Assembly: GCA_030740765.1 (NCBI GenBank)
Contig: JASLWR010000001.1
Coordinates: 104,961 to 168,960, forward strand
DNA: 64,000 nt
From: Thermoplasmatota archaeon
GTDB lineage: Archaea; Thermoplasmatota; Penumbrarchaeia; JASLWR01
Direction of reading: 5' to 3'
The notes below the pieces were generated by a model. That model ran no database searches, was not told where the DNA came from, and saw only the letters and a list, made by a program, of their open reading frames with translations. Numbering within the stretch: position 1 is the stretch's first letter; each line of letters starts with the position of its first letter. Of this stretch, positions 38,258-47,451 are shown piece after piece. The translations under genes were made by a program, and so were the position numbers.

Positions 38258-39454
38258 CTGGAGGAATACGAAGTCGCGGTCATAGGTTGCGGCATCTCTG
38301 GGGCGACATTTGCATACAAGATAAGAAAGGCCGGCCTTGACGTGGCTGTATTCGAGCGGACACGGGAGCCGGGACAGCCGGTGAGATGCGGGTGCGGATT
38401 TTCAAATAACTGTTTTACACCTCTCGGTATTCCACTGCAGGACGAATTCATCATTAACAGGCTCGAGGGGATATGCTTCGTCACACCTTCTCTTTTCAGA
38501 TATTATAATAATACGAGCGTCGGTTACATCCTGAAGAAGGATATTCTTATCTCTTATCTGGCCGCTAAGGCGGAACAGAAGGGAGTTCGCTTTTTCAAGA
38601 ACGAGCGGATAATCAAAGTGGAAAGGGAAAAGAACGGAAAGTACCTGCTGCACTCGAGCAGGGGAAAGTACCGGTGCGAGGTGATGGTGGACGGCAGCGG
38701 TTTTACTTCTCCCGTCCGCTCATATCTCGGACTCGCCGCAATACCCACACTTGGTGCGGTGAGGTTTCTATATCCACGCGAAGAATTCGAACCGAGCGGT
38801 GTAGGGGTCACTTCCGAAGACGCCAATTATGCAAATTTCATCTTTCACCCAAAAATCCTGCCCGGGGGTTACGGCTGGGTATTTCCAATGGGCCGATACG
38901 TTCAGGTAGGCGCTGTGTGCCGGGGTAATCCGACAAGTTCTCTGAGAAATCTTTTAATGCACCATGGCAACGAGTTTCAGACACCCGCCGAGGTCACAGG
39001 AGGCAGGATACCATGCCGTGGACCGGTGGATAAATTGGTTTACGACAAAATCCTTCTCCTTGGAGAGAGCGGGTCTCTCGTGAATCCCATGAATTACGCA
39101 GGGAACTACAGTGGGATGCTTAGTGCAAAAATCGCTGCGGATGCCGTGAGGAGATATTTTAATAATAAAAAGGAGGATGGGGATAGCTCAATTAAATTAA
39201 AAGAATACGAAAGTAAATTGCTTTCGCACCCATCGCAGTCACCTCTTTTGCGGCGCGGCGCGAGTTCACTGTACGGATTGACGGAAAAGGCTCTTGATCT
39301 CCTGGGCAAAGCCTCGAGAAATCGAAGCCGGGGCGGTCTCTCGATCATGAAACTATGGCTCGGATTATTCAGGGCTCCCTCGGTACTGAGGGAACTTGGG
39401 CATCTTAGAGAATTGAACCGCGCGATGCTGGTTCTCTGGGAAAACGGATGGTAG
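38258..39454 (+). CDS. Geranylgeranyl-reductase-family FAD oxidoreductase, apparently starting at CTG
   Basis: 398 residues. The family reduces the isoprenoid chains of archaeal lipids, among other substrates. The FAD-binding motif GCGISG (10-15) lies in frame upstream of the first GTG (38342), so a start there would cut off the Rossmann fold. The frame is closed by the previous gene's TGA at 38240-38242, and between lie only AGG GGG GGC GCA TTT CTG. CTG 38258, seven bases after AGGGGGGG, is the best start. Other marks: FERTREPGQPVRCG, the signature PGGYGWVFPMG, and GESGSLVNPMNYAGN near the second FAD contact. The next gene follows after 7 bases. Confidence 0.88.
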   Translation: MEEYEVAVIGCGISGATFAYKIRKAGLDVAVFERTREPGQPVRCGCGFSNNCFTPLGIPLQDEFIINRLEGICFVTPSLFRYYNNTSVGYILKKDILISYLAAKAEQKGVRFFKNERIIKVEREKNGKYLLHSSRGKYRCEVMVDGSGFTSPVRSYLGLAAIPTLGAVRFLYPREEFEPSGVGVTSEDANYANFIFHPKILPGGYGWVFPMGRYVQVGAVCRGNPTSSLRNLLMHHGNEFQTPAEVTGGRIPCRGPVDKLVYDKILLLGESGSLVNPMNYAGNYSGMLSAKIAADAVRRYFNNKKEDGDSSIKLKEYESKLLSHPSQSPLLRRGASSLYGLTEKALDLLGKASRNRSRGGLSIMKLWLGLFRAPSVLRELGHLRELNRAMLVLWENGW

Positions 39455-39461
39455 ATCCCAT

Positions 39462-40109
39462 ATGACAGAAAAGGAATCGGAAAACCCGAGAAAGGATCCG
39501 GAAACGCATATACGCAAAAGGGTGCTGGAGCCACTTGGAGAGCTAATGCCCCGGGTGATAGAAGGGCTCAAGGAGTTCAATATACACTTTCCGATCCAGA
39601 AGATGGCCTATCTGGAGATACAGGGAGACCTTGCTCATGATGAACTTCAGGAGTTTCGGGAGGAGTTGCTGAAATATCTTGAAGAGGGTTACCGTTTCAA
39701 AAAATACTACTGGAACTTTATTCAGAGAACCTACGCCCTGTTCGATAAAGAGATGAAAAAGGACGGAGCCTCCATTCCGGGTTTCAAGTACTATCAGGCG
39801 CTGAAGATAGATATGTATCTAGCTCTTTTCGGGTTCGAGGGGGAGGCATGGAACGCGCGTTTCGATTCATACATAGAAAAGATAAGAGAGAAGGTAGGGA
39901 ACATGGAGCCACCTCCAAGGACAGGCGAGCAGTTTCTCTGTGACTTAAAAAAAATAATGGAAATACCGGTTAAGAAGATAAATAAGCTTCAGAAAAAGTT
40001 ACTTGCCAGTACCCGAGTGATGGAAGAAAGGATAAACCATCTCCGTGAGGACCCTTCGGTCCTTTTGAAAAACCACTTTTTAGACCCTGCCGGACAATCC
40101 TCTCTCTGA
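39462..40109 (+). CDS. Hypothetical helical cytoplasmic protein
   Basis: 215 residues, starting 7 bases after the flavoprotein gene and so probably co-transcribed with it. The sequence is almost entirely helical and charged (HDELQEFREELLKYLEEGYRFKK region), with aromatic residues clustered at about 80-100 (YRFKKYYWNFIQRTYALF) and again near 110-125. No signal peptide, membrane helix or metal-binding motif. No family recognised. Its pairing with a lipid-type reductase suggests a role near membranes or lipids, but this rests only on position. Confidence 0.7.
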   Translation: MTEKESENPRKDPETHIRKRVLEPLGELMPRVIEGLKEFNIHFPIQKMAYLEIQGDLAHDELQEFREELLKYLEEGYRFKKYYWNFIQRTYALFDKEMKKDGASIPGFKYYQALKIDMYLALFGFEGEAWNARFDSYIEKIREKVGNMEPPPRTGEQFLCDLKKIMEIPVKKINKLQKKLLASTRVMEERINHLREDPSVLLKNHFLDPAGQSSL

Positions 40110-40174
40110 TAGATTATTGCATAATATCTTTAAATATGGATATTCGTTATCGATAAATAACTCGCTAATGACCT

Positions 40175-40220
40175 TACTTGAAAAGGCGGGTACCGACATA
40201 GAATCAGAGATTCTATTAGG
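40175..40220 (+). repeat. 46-bp hairpin repeat, copy 1
   Basis: Starts TACTTGAAAA and ends in a 7-bp hairpin TAGAATC-AGA-GATTCTA followed by TTAGG. A second copy is at 61067-61112, 41 of 46 bases identical, with the differences confined to the middle eight bases. Both lie between genes. Confidence 0.8.
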
Positions 40221-40470
40221 GTTCGATGAACTATGTTCATCATCACCTACTGGCCCGGCTTGAAAGGCTTGACCGCATCCTGTTTGCGGGGTAACGTTCC
40301 CGCAAATACAGATGTATGTACCATACATCAGGAGCGGGCAAGTGAGACGCGTCGGTAAACGCGTCAACATTGACGTGCCAGTATGGTACGTCTTCACTTG
40401 AAAAGTCGAGTCATACTGGCGGCTTGAAAGTTTGGCGAGCCAGAAGGGTCGCCTTCACTTATCTATTGAA
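40175..40470 (+). ncRNA. Candidate structured RNA or long leader before the 673-residue membrane protein gene
   Basis: The 375-base gap has no ORF but a chain of short hairpins: TAGAATC/GATTCTA; GATGAAC-TAT-GTTCATC; TTTGCGGG/CCCGCAAA; GATGTATG-TAC-CATACATC; GACGCGT/ACGCGTC; GCCAGTATG/CATACTGGC enclosing CTTGAAAA; and GGCGA/TCGCC. The phrase CTTGAAA recurs four times, each near a stem. It could be a small RNA, a riboswitch-like leader for the downstream gene, or a decayed mobile element. Boundaries are approximate. Confidence 0.5.
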
Positions 40471-40484
40471 CATGGACGAAAACC

Positions 40485-42506
40485 ATGGCCACTCCCATAG
40501 TAATACCTACATTCATTGCAGGCATTGCGAGCCTGACCCTTGGAATCTACGTCCTGAAAAAGAACTTCCGGGACCGGGCGAGCAGAGTTTTCTTCTTATT
40601 AATGCTGGCCTGCAGTTTCTGGTCCATCGGGGAATTCCTCCTTCAACTGACCCGCAATGAAACCGTCGCAACCATCGGTTCGAAGATGGCCAATGTCGGT
40701 TTTGTACTCATCCCCATCGCCTTGTTACATTTTTCTGTAGTGTATGCCAGGAGAAGCCAGAAAGAAAGCCATACTCAAAAAATGACAAAGGAAGTTGCGA
40801 GGCGGTCATCCGATGAAAAGCCTATGGCTGGAATGAGTGGCAGGACCTCCAAATCCATATACTTGCTTTATATCCCCCCGGTCATCATCGGATTGCTTAT
40901 CCTTTCCACCACCCTTTTTTTCACCGTCAGACCGGTGGTAACCCCCGATAAGATCATTGATGCAGACGGGGGACTCACCAGATACGGCAAGCTTTTCGGT
41001 GAAGGTTCGGGCGAAAACATAACACACTGGTACTTTCGGGATTACGACGGTGACGGAAATTACAGCTTCGGCGGCAACGGGACCGCGCCCGAGCCCTTCA
41101 TGATGGAGGACGGAAATAAATCCATAGTTATGGTCAATACCACATATGCTGATTTCAGAGACAACAACAACAATTCACTGGCGGGGGGTAAGGACGTTCA
41201 ATGGACAAGTATTGAGAGTGCGTCCAATTACGAGAAATTGTACTTGTTGGAATTCGACTGGAATGATGAGGAAGAACTATTCACAGGTAATAAAATATAT
41301 CTCGATAACGGCGACGGCGAGTTCGAGCACTTACCTGCGTCCATGAATATGACCGACAAGCTTGTATACGGGACGAATACGGGAATCAGCTACACAACAA
41401 CCGGGAAAGCGGACTATACTATCGATATATACAGGGCCTTGTACAAAAACAAAGACCTAGTTCACTGGTATTTCAGGGACCTTGATGGGAACGGGAAATA
41501 CAGTTTTTCCAAAAAAGGAGCCGAACCAGAACCCATAATGTACATGAATAGTAACAATACAATCATTATCTTCAATACGTCGTTTTCGAAGGCCGCAGGT
41601 AATTTCTCGGATTCGAACATTTCGTGGATTCCTCTCAAGAACGCATCCAATCACGCACTCATATTCTGGCTCGATGACTCCGAAAAAGGTAAAGGGATAT
41701 ACAATGACGGCGAGGATATCTACCTCGATAATGGGAACAGCAAATGGGACCCTGACTTTATACATATCACCTGGGTAAAAACCAATGAACCTTACAAGAA
41801 TTTCGTCTATATCCCCGGACCGTTCTACACCATTCTGGTGCTTGCCTTCTTCATCTACATAATATCGACCCTGGGTTTCTTTTTCAAGAAGTACCTGGTA
41901 AAGCGAAACCCAATATTCAGAAAACAGATCAAGTTCATGATCGTTGGACTACTATTAATAGTACTCATGATACTTCTGGGACCCATCCTGCCTGAAGTTC
42001 TGGGTTTGGCATGGCTGCCGATATTATGGGACAGCCTTCTGACTCTGGTAATATCGCTGTTCTTTGCCGTGGCAGTGCTGAAATACAAACTGATGGATAT
42101 CCAGTTAATAATCAAGAAGAGCTTGACATACTCAATGATCGTTCTCATGATAGCAATGCTCTTTACAGTGGTGGGGGAGTCGTTGGAATTCGTGATAGGC
42201 AAACTTCTGCCCAAGGTTTCCGAGCTGCTATCGAACATCATATCGGCCCTAATCGTTTCTATCTCGTTCATGCCCATGATAAACTACATCAAAAAACTCT
42301 TCAACAAGTTATTCCCGACTCTCGCAAAATACGAGCAGGAATACGCAGCACGGATATCTGCTTACGAGGCAACATTCGAGGCCATGTGGCAGGACAAGCA
42401 GATCACCGAGACGGAGAAAAGGGCACTGACGGTCCTTAGAAACAAGCTAAATATAACGGATAAGGAACATGACGAGATAGTGGAGAAACTTGGGATCGGG
42501 GAATGA
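40485..42506 (+). CDS. Multi-pass membrane protein with a duplicated extracellular Asp-rich domain
   Basis: 673 residues. Helices 1-3 (about 4-22, 35-57, 68-88) resemble the N-terminal seven-helix sensor region of archaeal histidine kinases, a fourth follows at about 128-150, and five more lie between about 448 and 605. The loop between (about 155-440) holds two related copies opening HWYFRDYDGDGNYSF and HWYFRDLDGNGKYSF, each ending YLDNG; the Asp/Asn pattern suggests calcium binding. The cytoplasmic end (about 620-673) is a short helical domain (EAMWQDKQITETEKRALTVL) with no kinase or HTH. A receptor or sensor is the best guess; I do not recognise the family as a whole. Confidence 0.75.
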   Translation: MATPIVIPTFIAGIASLTLGIYVLKKNFRDRASRVFFLLMLACSFWSIGEFLLQLTRNETVATIGSKMANVGFVLIPIALLHFSVVYARRSQKESHTQKMTKEVARRSSDEKPMAGMSGRTSKSIYLLYIPPVIIGLLILSTTLFFTVRPVVTPDKIIDADGGLTRYGKLFGEGSGENITHWYFRDYDGDGNYSFGGNGTAPEPFMMEDGNKSIVMVNTTYADFRDNNNNSLAGGKDVQWTSIESASNYEKLYLLEFDWNDEEELFTGNKIYLDNGDGEFEHLPASMNMTDKLVYGTNTGISYTTTGKADYTIDIYRALYKNKDLVHWYFRDLDGNGKYSFSKKGAEPEPIMYMNSNNTIIIFNTSFSKAAGNFSDSNISWIPLKNASNHALIFWLDDSEKGKGIYNDGEDIYLDNGNSKWDPDFIHITWVKTNEPYKNFVYIPGPFYTILVLAFFIYIISTLGFFFKKYLVKRNPIFRKQIKFMIVGLLLIVLMILLGPILPEVLGLAWLPILWDSLLTLVISLFFAVAVLKYKLMDIQLIIKKSLTYSMIVLMIAMLFTVVGESLEFVIGKLLPKVSELLSNIISALIVSISFMPMINYIKKLFNKLFPTLAKYEQEYAARISAYEATFEAMWQDKQITETEKRALTVLRNKLNITDKEHDEIVEKLGIGE

Positions 42507-42724
42507 ATTTTAAAAAATTAGCTTAGTACCGACTATTATTTACTTGAACAAGCCCGGTGTCAATCTGCCCCGTATATAATTCTACCATGCACATAGGCCC
42601 CTTTCTGATCCTGCACCCTGCCTTAAAAATCCTTATGCAATGAAATGCGTTAAGAGCTATCGGATAGCCAGTATTTGCTCCAATTAGAGCTAAACAAATG
42701 ACTGCCCCTTTCCAGAGCAAAAAT

Positions 42725-42763
42725 TTTCCGGAAAACATATTCTAATAGAAAATTTTATAAAAG
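42725..42763 (+). promoter_or_regulatory. Palindrome plus TATA box before the double winged-helix gene
   Basis: Within the otherwise gene-free 42507-42797 gap, the perfect 12-bp palindrome TTTTCCGGAAAA (42725-42736) sits about 18 bases upstream of TTTTATAAAA (42754-42763), which has a good position for an archaeal TATA box. The palindrome could be an operator, perhaps for the regulator encoded just downstream. Confidence 0.55.
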
Positions 42764-42797
42764 GAAAATGGACTGCTGAAAATATGGAGGTATCAAG

Positions 42798-43217
42798 ATG
42801 AACCGATTCGATATTTCAAAAAAAGTAAGAAGGAAAATCCTGTCATATATCAAGAGAAATCCCGGAAGTCATTTCAGCCATATTCTGAAGCGCTTGGAAT
42901 TGTCTTCAGGCAGACTTACCTATCATATTATGAAGCTTACCGAAGCCGAAAAGATATTTGCGATATACAACGGATACTGGAAAAGATTCTATCCCATGGC
43001 TATGAAGGGCGAAACGATCCCCAATCCAATAACTCCAAGACAGAAGGATACCTGCGATTTCATAAGGAAGCATCCGGGGGCCACCTACATGGATCTCGTC
43101 GGGAAATTCGGAAAGACCCGCCAAGCCATCATCTACCACATGAACAAGCTCATAAAGATAGGACTCGTAAGAGGCGAACGGGTTAAGAACAAATTCCATT
43201 TTTACCTCGAAAAATAG
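42798..43217 (+). CDS. Double winged-helix transcriptional regulator
   Basis: 139 residues with GGAGGT before the ATG. Two winged-helix domains, about 5-65 (KKVRRKILSYIKRNPG, SSGRLTYHIMKLTE) and 75-138 (TPRQKDTCDFIRKHPG, KTRQAIIYHMNKL). This is the same two-domain layout found in the cytoplasmic part of the membrane-tethered WD40 protein at 2012, without propeller or membrane helix. Such MarR/ArsR-like pairs bind DNA as archaeal regulators. It is followed within about 70 bases by the zinc-ribbon/AbrB protein on the same strand. Confidence 0.85.
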   Translation: MNRFDISKKVRRKILSYIKRNPGSHFSHILKRLELSSGRLTYHIMKLTEAEKIFAIYNGYWKRFYPMAMKGETIPNPITPRQKDTCDFIRKHPGATYMDLVGKFGKTRQAIIYHMNKLIKIGLVRGERVKNKFHFYLEK

Positions 43218-43284
43218 CTTGAACGAAGATTCGAGAGGTCTCATGAAAGGTCCCGACAATGTCTATCGGGAGGTGAAGGATAAT

Positions 43285-43638
43285 ATGAAAGAGAAGATAT
43301 GCCCGATATGTGAAAAGGGTTTATTAAAAACTGTTGAAGACGTGTTATCCGAGATAGAGGGATTTATCTTTATCGAAGATGGGGAACGCTGTTCGCATTG
43401 TGGAGAGGAATTCGTATCCGAGGAAGGGAGTCAAAAAATGATCAGGATCGCCCGAAGGATGAAAATATGGGGCGAACCCCTCAAATTGTACCGAAAATTA
43501 TCAAAGAGCGCAAGAGGCATTGTTTTGAGAATACCTGTGGATCTGGAAAAGAATCTGGATATACAAGGAAATGAAACTGTCGCAATTTCAAAATTGGGTA
43601 AGAATAAGATACTGATCGAACTTGCTTCAACCACTTAG
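43285..43638 (+). CDS. Zinc-ribbon plus AbrB-like small protein (YgiT/MqsA-like N-terminus)
   Basis: 117 residues from ATG 43285, eight bases after GGAGGTGA; the frame is open upstream but lacks another good site. The N-terminal CPICEKG and CSHCGEEF give a CxxC...CxxC zinc ribbon like that of YgiT/MqsA-type proteins. The C-terminal part (about 75-117, GIVLRIPVDLEKNLDIQGNETVAI) reads as an AbrB/SpoVT swapped-hairpin DNA-binding half. Antitoxin-like regulators have this combination, but no toxin gene is next to it; it sits downstream of the winged-helix regulator, probably on the same transcript. Confidence 0.75.
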   Translation: MKEKICPICEKGLLKTVEDVLSEIEGFIFIEDGERCSHCGEEFVSEEGSQKMIRIARRMKIWGEPLKLYRKLSKSARGIVLRIPVDLEKNLDIQGNETVAISKLGKNKILIELASTT

Positions 43639-43755
43639 GCAAATGTTTATTTAAAAAATCAAAGAGATGTGATAAACGATTGAATTGGAGAAATACGTTA
43701 GTATTATTGAAAATAGAATTTATTCGAGGTAGAAATCGATACCATCGGAACATCG

Positions 43756-45492
43756 TCACCAATATTCCACCTTTTCGATATCCAATCTCTCTATATACGG
43801 TTCGTTATCGGTGGAAACCTGGGTTTTCTCAAGCTCTTTAATTAAGATATTCGTGCGGGCGTTGAACCAATATGCCGGATGATTCGCTGGCGTGTAGAAC
43901 TTGGTCTGTCCTGTAAGATTGTCGAAATTATGCTCAATCCGCTTAATCTCATCGGGGGCTTCCCCGCCTGCCCAAGCTAAGGAGAACAGGTAAGGACCGC
44001 TAGACCATGAATCGGTTCCGAACAACTGGGCCGAGCCGAAAGCCTCTACCATTGAGTTTCTTATCACAACACAGGTCTCCGGGGTAAGAACAGGGGAGGA
44101 AGCGTGCGTTATCACCAATCCATCCTCCGCAAGCACCCGTGAAACGTTATCGTAGAACTCCACGGTATAGTTCATGGCCCGATCAAGGGTTCGGGGCTCC
44201 ATGAGATCGATAAAGATACAGTCGTACTTTTCCACAATATCGCTGCCATCGATCCCATCCCGTGAGATATCCTCATTGTAGCGAATAAGATAATCCCTTG
44301 GCATCTCGTTTTCCACATTCACCCGGGGGTCATCGAATGGAGAGTTGAGAAGCGTCGAGAAATAATCCTTTGAGACCTTCACCATGGCAGGGTCCACCTC
44401 CACTACGGTAACCTCCTTAACGGAAGAATGTTTCAGAATTTCGGACAGGGCGCCGCCATTGCCCCCGCCAAGCAAAAGAACCCGTTCGGGAGACTGCATG
44501 TTCATCATTGCTACGTGTACCATGGGCTCGTAAAGCTGGAAATGATCCTTTTGCGATAGAACAAGTTTTGAGTTCTGATACATTGTGAGATCCAGCTCCA
44601 TGTGCTCGCTTACCGCAATGGTGTTGTACGGTGTTTCCTTGTAATAGAGCACTACCCCGGGGAAATCCTCCTGTTGTCCCCCGTATTTTATGGGTGTGAG
44701 ATTCACGATGAGCGTAGAAAGGATCGTGGCAATGACCAGTAAGCAGATTATACTCCGACGGCGCTCCTTCAACACGGTCTTCAGCTGGCTAATCCTGGGC
44801 CATTGTCTCTTTACGACTGGTCTTCTACGATATAATGCGTACAATATTCCAAACAGCAAAACGACGAAGAGGGAGACGAGACCCACCACGAGAGCGGTAT
44901 CGTTCTTCCCGAGCTTATCCAGCAGAAATATGGCTGTGAAAACGCCGCCCAGGGCCGAACCCAGCGAATCGAGAGCAAAAATAGTACCGGTGTTCTTTCC
45001 AATATCACCGTAAGCATCGGAGGAAAAACCGGATAGTAATTTCATGGCGATAGGCAGCTCACCTCCCATAAGCGCAGGGACGATGCCAGCCATAAAGGCC
45101 ACCACAATGAGAAGATACGTATAATAAGATAAACCACCCAGGACCGGGAGACCGGAAAACCATTGTGCAATGGCGGGAGCGGCCTTTATGATGTCTCCCA
45201 TGAAAATGATGAGAATCCCTACGAAGAACTCTATTGCCATGAAGAGGAGAACGAGATATTTCGTCGTTTTCAACCTATCCGCCCACGAACCGAACAGGAT
45301 GGAGGTGAGATAGCCCAGGATGAACATGGATATCACCACGCCCATTGAGATGTTTGACGAACCTAGATAAACCACTGTCACCGCCTGCATCACCACCTCG
45401 TAGCCGAAAGATACGAAACCTGTTATGAACATGACCAGGCAGATGAATGGTCTCAGATCCCTGTATCCGTTCTTCTTATCGTTCAAGCTCAT
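43756..45492 (-). CDS. Membrane-fused spermidine-synthase-like protein, divergent copy
   Basis: 578 residues. About eight membrane helices (first 230 residues, MFS-like) precede a spermidine-synthase-type Rossmann domain (about 260-520). Compared with its tandem neighbour, key positions are altered: GGGNGG for GGGDGG, NEMPRD where TDGR binds the cofactor, and DLMEP for DLPDP; VEVDP is kept. The usual aminopropyl-transfer chemistry is therefore doubtful, and a different methyl- or aminopropyl-type reaction, or none, is possible. The ATG at 45492 overlaps the neighbour's TGA by one base (TGATG), so translation is coupled. Domain order matches the fused MFS/spermidine synthases of bacteria and archaea. 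Confidence 0.8.
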   Translation of the reverse strand: MSLNDKKNGYRDLRPFICLVMFITGFVSFGYEVVMQAVTVVYLGSSNISMGVVISMFILGYLTSILFGSWADRLKTTKYLVLLFMAIEFFVGILIIFMGDIIKAAPAIAQWFSGLPVLGGLSYYTYLLIVVAFMAGIVPALMGGELPIAMKLLSGFSSDAYGDIGKNTGTIFALDSLGSALGGVFTAIFLLDKLGKNDTALVVGLVSLFVVLLFGILYALYRRRPVVKRQWPRISQLKTVLKERRRSIICLLVIATILSTLIVNLTPIKYGGQQEDFPGVVLYYKETPYNTIAVSEHMELDLTMYQNSKLVLSQKDHFQLYEPMVHVAMMNMQSPERVLLLGGGNGGALSEILKHSSVKEVTVVEVDPAMVKVSKDYFSTLLNSPFDDPRVNVENEMPRDYLIRYNEDISRDGIDGSDIVEKYDCIFIDLMEPRTLDRAMNYTVEFYDNVSRVLAEDGLVITHASSPVLTPETCVVIRNSMVEAFGSAQLFGTDSWSSGPYLFSLAWAGGEAPDEIKRIEHNFDNLTGQTKFYTPANHPAYWFNARTNILIKELEKTQVSTDNEPYIERLDIEKVEYW

Positions 45493-47192
45493 CACTCCCA
45501 CGGATTCTGTAGTATAGGTCGGTCGATAGTCGATATCCTGGCGTCTTTGCGGGCACTTTCGAGGAAAGGATTCTTGCTCATAAAAAATGATGCGTTGTGT
45601 GTATCCCCGTTGTAATATTCTGTAGTTACCGTCCGCTCTTCCAATATAGCATCGATATCCTTCGGGGACATGCTGCGCGGCACGAGTTTACTGGAACCCA
45701 CTGCCGAGCTCCAGGGGCCGTATGTCCACACATTATACAGATAGAGGTCTACTTCGGAAAAGACCGAATGGAGCGTTTCCACTACTGACATTGTTATCTT
45801 CGGATACTCAAACCACGAGCAGGATTGTAAAACGAATATTCCGTCCTCCTTCAATACGTTCTTAACATCACCGAAGAACTCGGTGGTGTATAGCATTGCA
45901 ACCGCCTCGGTATCGGGGTCCGGCAGGTCCCCCACCACCACGTCGAACTTCTCCCCCTTGTAGTCTCTCACGAATATCCTGCCGTCTGTTATCTTCACGT
46001 CCACCCGAGGGTCGTCGAAACAGTTGTTGTTGATGGATTTTAAATATTTCTTGCATACGTTAATAACTTCGATGTCCAACTCCACGAAGGTAATTTCCAC
46101 TACGGTATCGTGTTTCAATATCTCCTCCACCGCACCCCCATCGCCTCCGCCAATTACGAGAACCTTTCTGGGAGCCGGGTGTGTTACCAGTGCCGGGTGG
46201 ATCAGAAACTCGTGGTACATGGCGTCGTCAAGCTCGCTTATCTGTAGCTGCCCATTGAGATACAGAGTCACACCTTCCGGTTCGTGCTCGGTGATCACTA
46301 TCTCCTGGTACTTGCTGTCCATGTGGAATCGGACGTTCCCACCATAGAACCTGTCGATGGAGCGGTTCTCGATCTCGGATATATTTGCGACTATCAGTAG
46401 GATCACGAACAGTATGACGACGGCGATCTTGTAGGGGGCCGTGGCCCGTTTTCGTCGAAGGTAGTTAGCTTTTTTATCTTTTCCGTTACCGGGCAAGGGG
46501 TCGAGTCCCATTTGGCGAACGTACCACTGGTGTGTGAAAAGAAGAATCATGCCTGCACAGAGTGTGGTAAGGGCCAGGAGAAGGGAGGTATAGGTTCTCC
46601 CCAAGAACGGTATGAAGAAGAGAGCGGTCAAAAGTCCGCCCAGACCCGCGCCGAGGCTGTCCACCGTAAATATTTTTCCGGATATCTTTCCCACATCCCC
46701 ATAGGTATCGTGCCCCTCCTCCTTGTCGACCCAGGCCATCAGCTTCATGGCGATGGGTATCTCGGCGCCCATGAGAAGCGGCACAATGAGAGCGATGAGG
46801 CCTATGGTTATGAGTAGCACATAGTAGTAATCCAGGTAATAGAAGAAGATGAAATATGACAGATAATCGGCGATGAAGAGACTGTATCTTGTAATAGGTA
46901 TTACGAGGACAAGGGCAACGCAGATTAGGCATTCGAGCATGGCCAGCATGGTAACGAGCTTTCGCTTGGATTTTGTGCGGTCCGCCAGTTTCCCGAAATA
47001 GAACGAGGAGAGGTATCCCATGATGAAGGTGGATATGATGAGACCCATTGCCACAGATGAGGATCCAATGAGAATTCCCACAGCACGCTCGAGAAGAACC
47101 TCGTAACCGAATGAGCATAAGCCGGTGAAGAACATGAATAGAAGAATCACGCGGCGGTATCGCTTCGATATTCCTTTGATCGCTTCACTCAT
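45492..47192 (-). CDS. Membrane-fused spermidine-synthase-like protein, canonical copy
   Basis: 566 residues with an N-terminal block of about eight membrane helices (to about 245) and a C-terminal polyamine-synthase domain. The decarboxylated-SAM and acceptor motifs are present: YHEFLIHP, GGGDGG, VELD, DDPRVDVKITDGR and DLPDPD. The product is expected to transfer aminopropyl groups from decarboxylated S-adenosylmethionine, or a related donor, at the membrane; the real substrate of these fused proteins is not known to me. First gene of a two-gene unit, transcribed away from a 315-base structured intergenic region. Confidence 0.85.
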   Translation of the reverse strand: MSEAIKGISKRYRRVILLFMFFTGLCSFGYEVLLERAVGILIGSSSVAMGLIISTFIMGYLSSFYFGKLADRTKSKRKLVTMLAMLECLICVALVLVIPITRYSLFIADYLSYFIFFYYLDYYYVLLITIGLIALIVPLLMGAEIPIAMKLMAWVDKEEGHDTYGDVGKISGKIFTVDSLGAGLGGLLTALFFIPFLGRTYTSLLLALTTLCAGMILLFTHQWYVRQMGLDPLPGNGKDKKANYLRRKRATAPYKIAVVILFVILLIVANISEIENRSIDRFYGGNVRFHMDSKYQEIVITEHEPEGVTLYLNGQLQISELDDAMYHEFLIHPALVTHPAPRKVLVIGGGDGGAVEEILKHDTVVEITFVELDIEVINVCKKYLKSINNNCFDDPRVDVKITDGRIFVRDYKGEKFDVVVGDLPDPDTEAVAMLYTTEFFGDVKNVLKEDGIFVLQSCSWFEYPKITMSVVETLHSVFSEVDLYLYNVWTYGPWSSAVGSSKLVPRSMSPKDIDAILEERTVTTEYYNGDTHNASFFMSKNPFLESARKDARISTIDRPILQNPWE

Positions 47193-47313
47193 TTTGGCAC
47201 CCGTAGACGGTGTTGGGAGATATGTATAACGGGAGAACAGATTAAAAACATTGTTAATGATTTTGAACTAAAAACGGACCTGACTGGACAAGTGGTGACT
47301 GATGAAGTATAGA

Positions 47314-47407
47314 GGGCCTGCGAGCTCTAGCCAACGTAGGCCCGATACAAAAAGAAAAAAAATACAAAAGGAGACGGTCAGTCTCCGGGGTCGGTGGCAC
47401 ACCGACC
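47314..47407. ncRNA. Three strong hairpins in the 315-base divergent gap (candidate structured RNA)
   Basis: GGGCCTGCG with CGTAGGCCC (47314-47322/47335-47343), GGAGAC with GTCTCC (47370-47375/47381-47386) and GGTCGGTG with CACCGACC (47389-47396/47400-47407). An A-rich run separates the first from the other two. They lie upstream of promoters on both sides, so they are not terminators of a neighbouring gene; a small RNA is possible. Confidence 0.5.
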
Positions 47408-47451
47408 AGTAATAGATTCTCCACAAAACCTCCGTTGTGAACCGATAACAC

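Noticed and set aside
40080-40397. Minus-strand ORF of 105 codons across the structured gap
   Set aside because: It translates the hairpin repeat (also translated upstream of the TadA-like start) and has no other coding signal.
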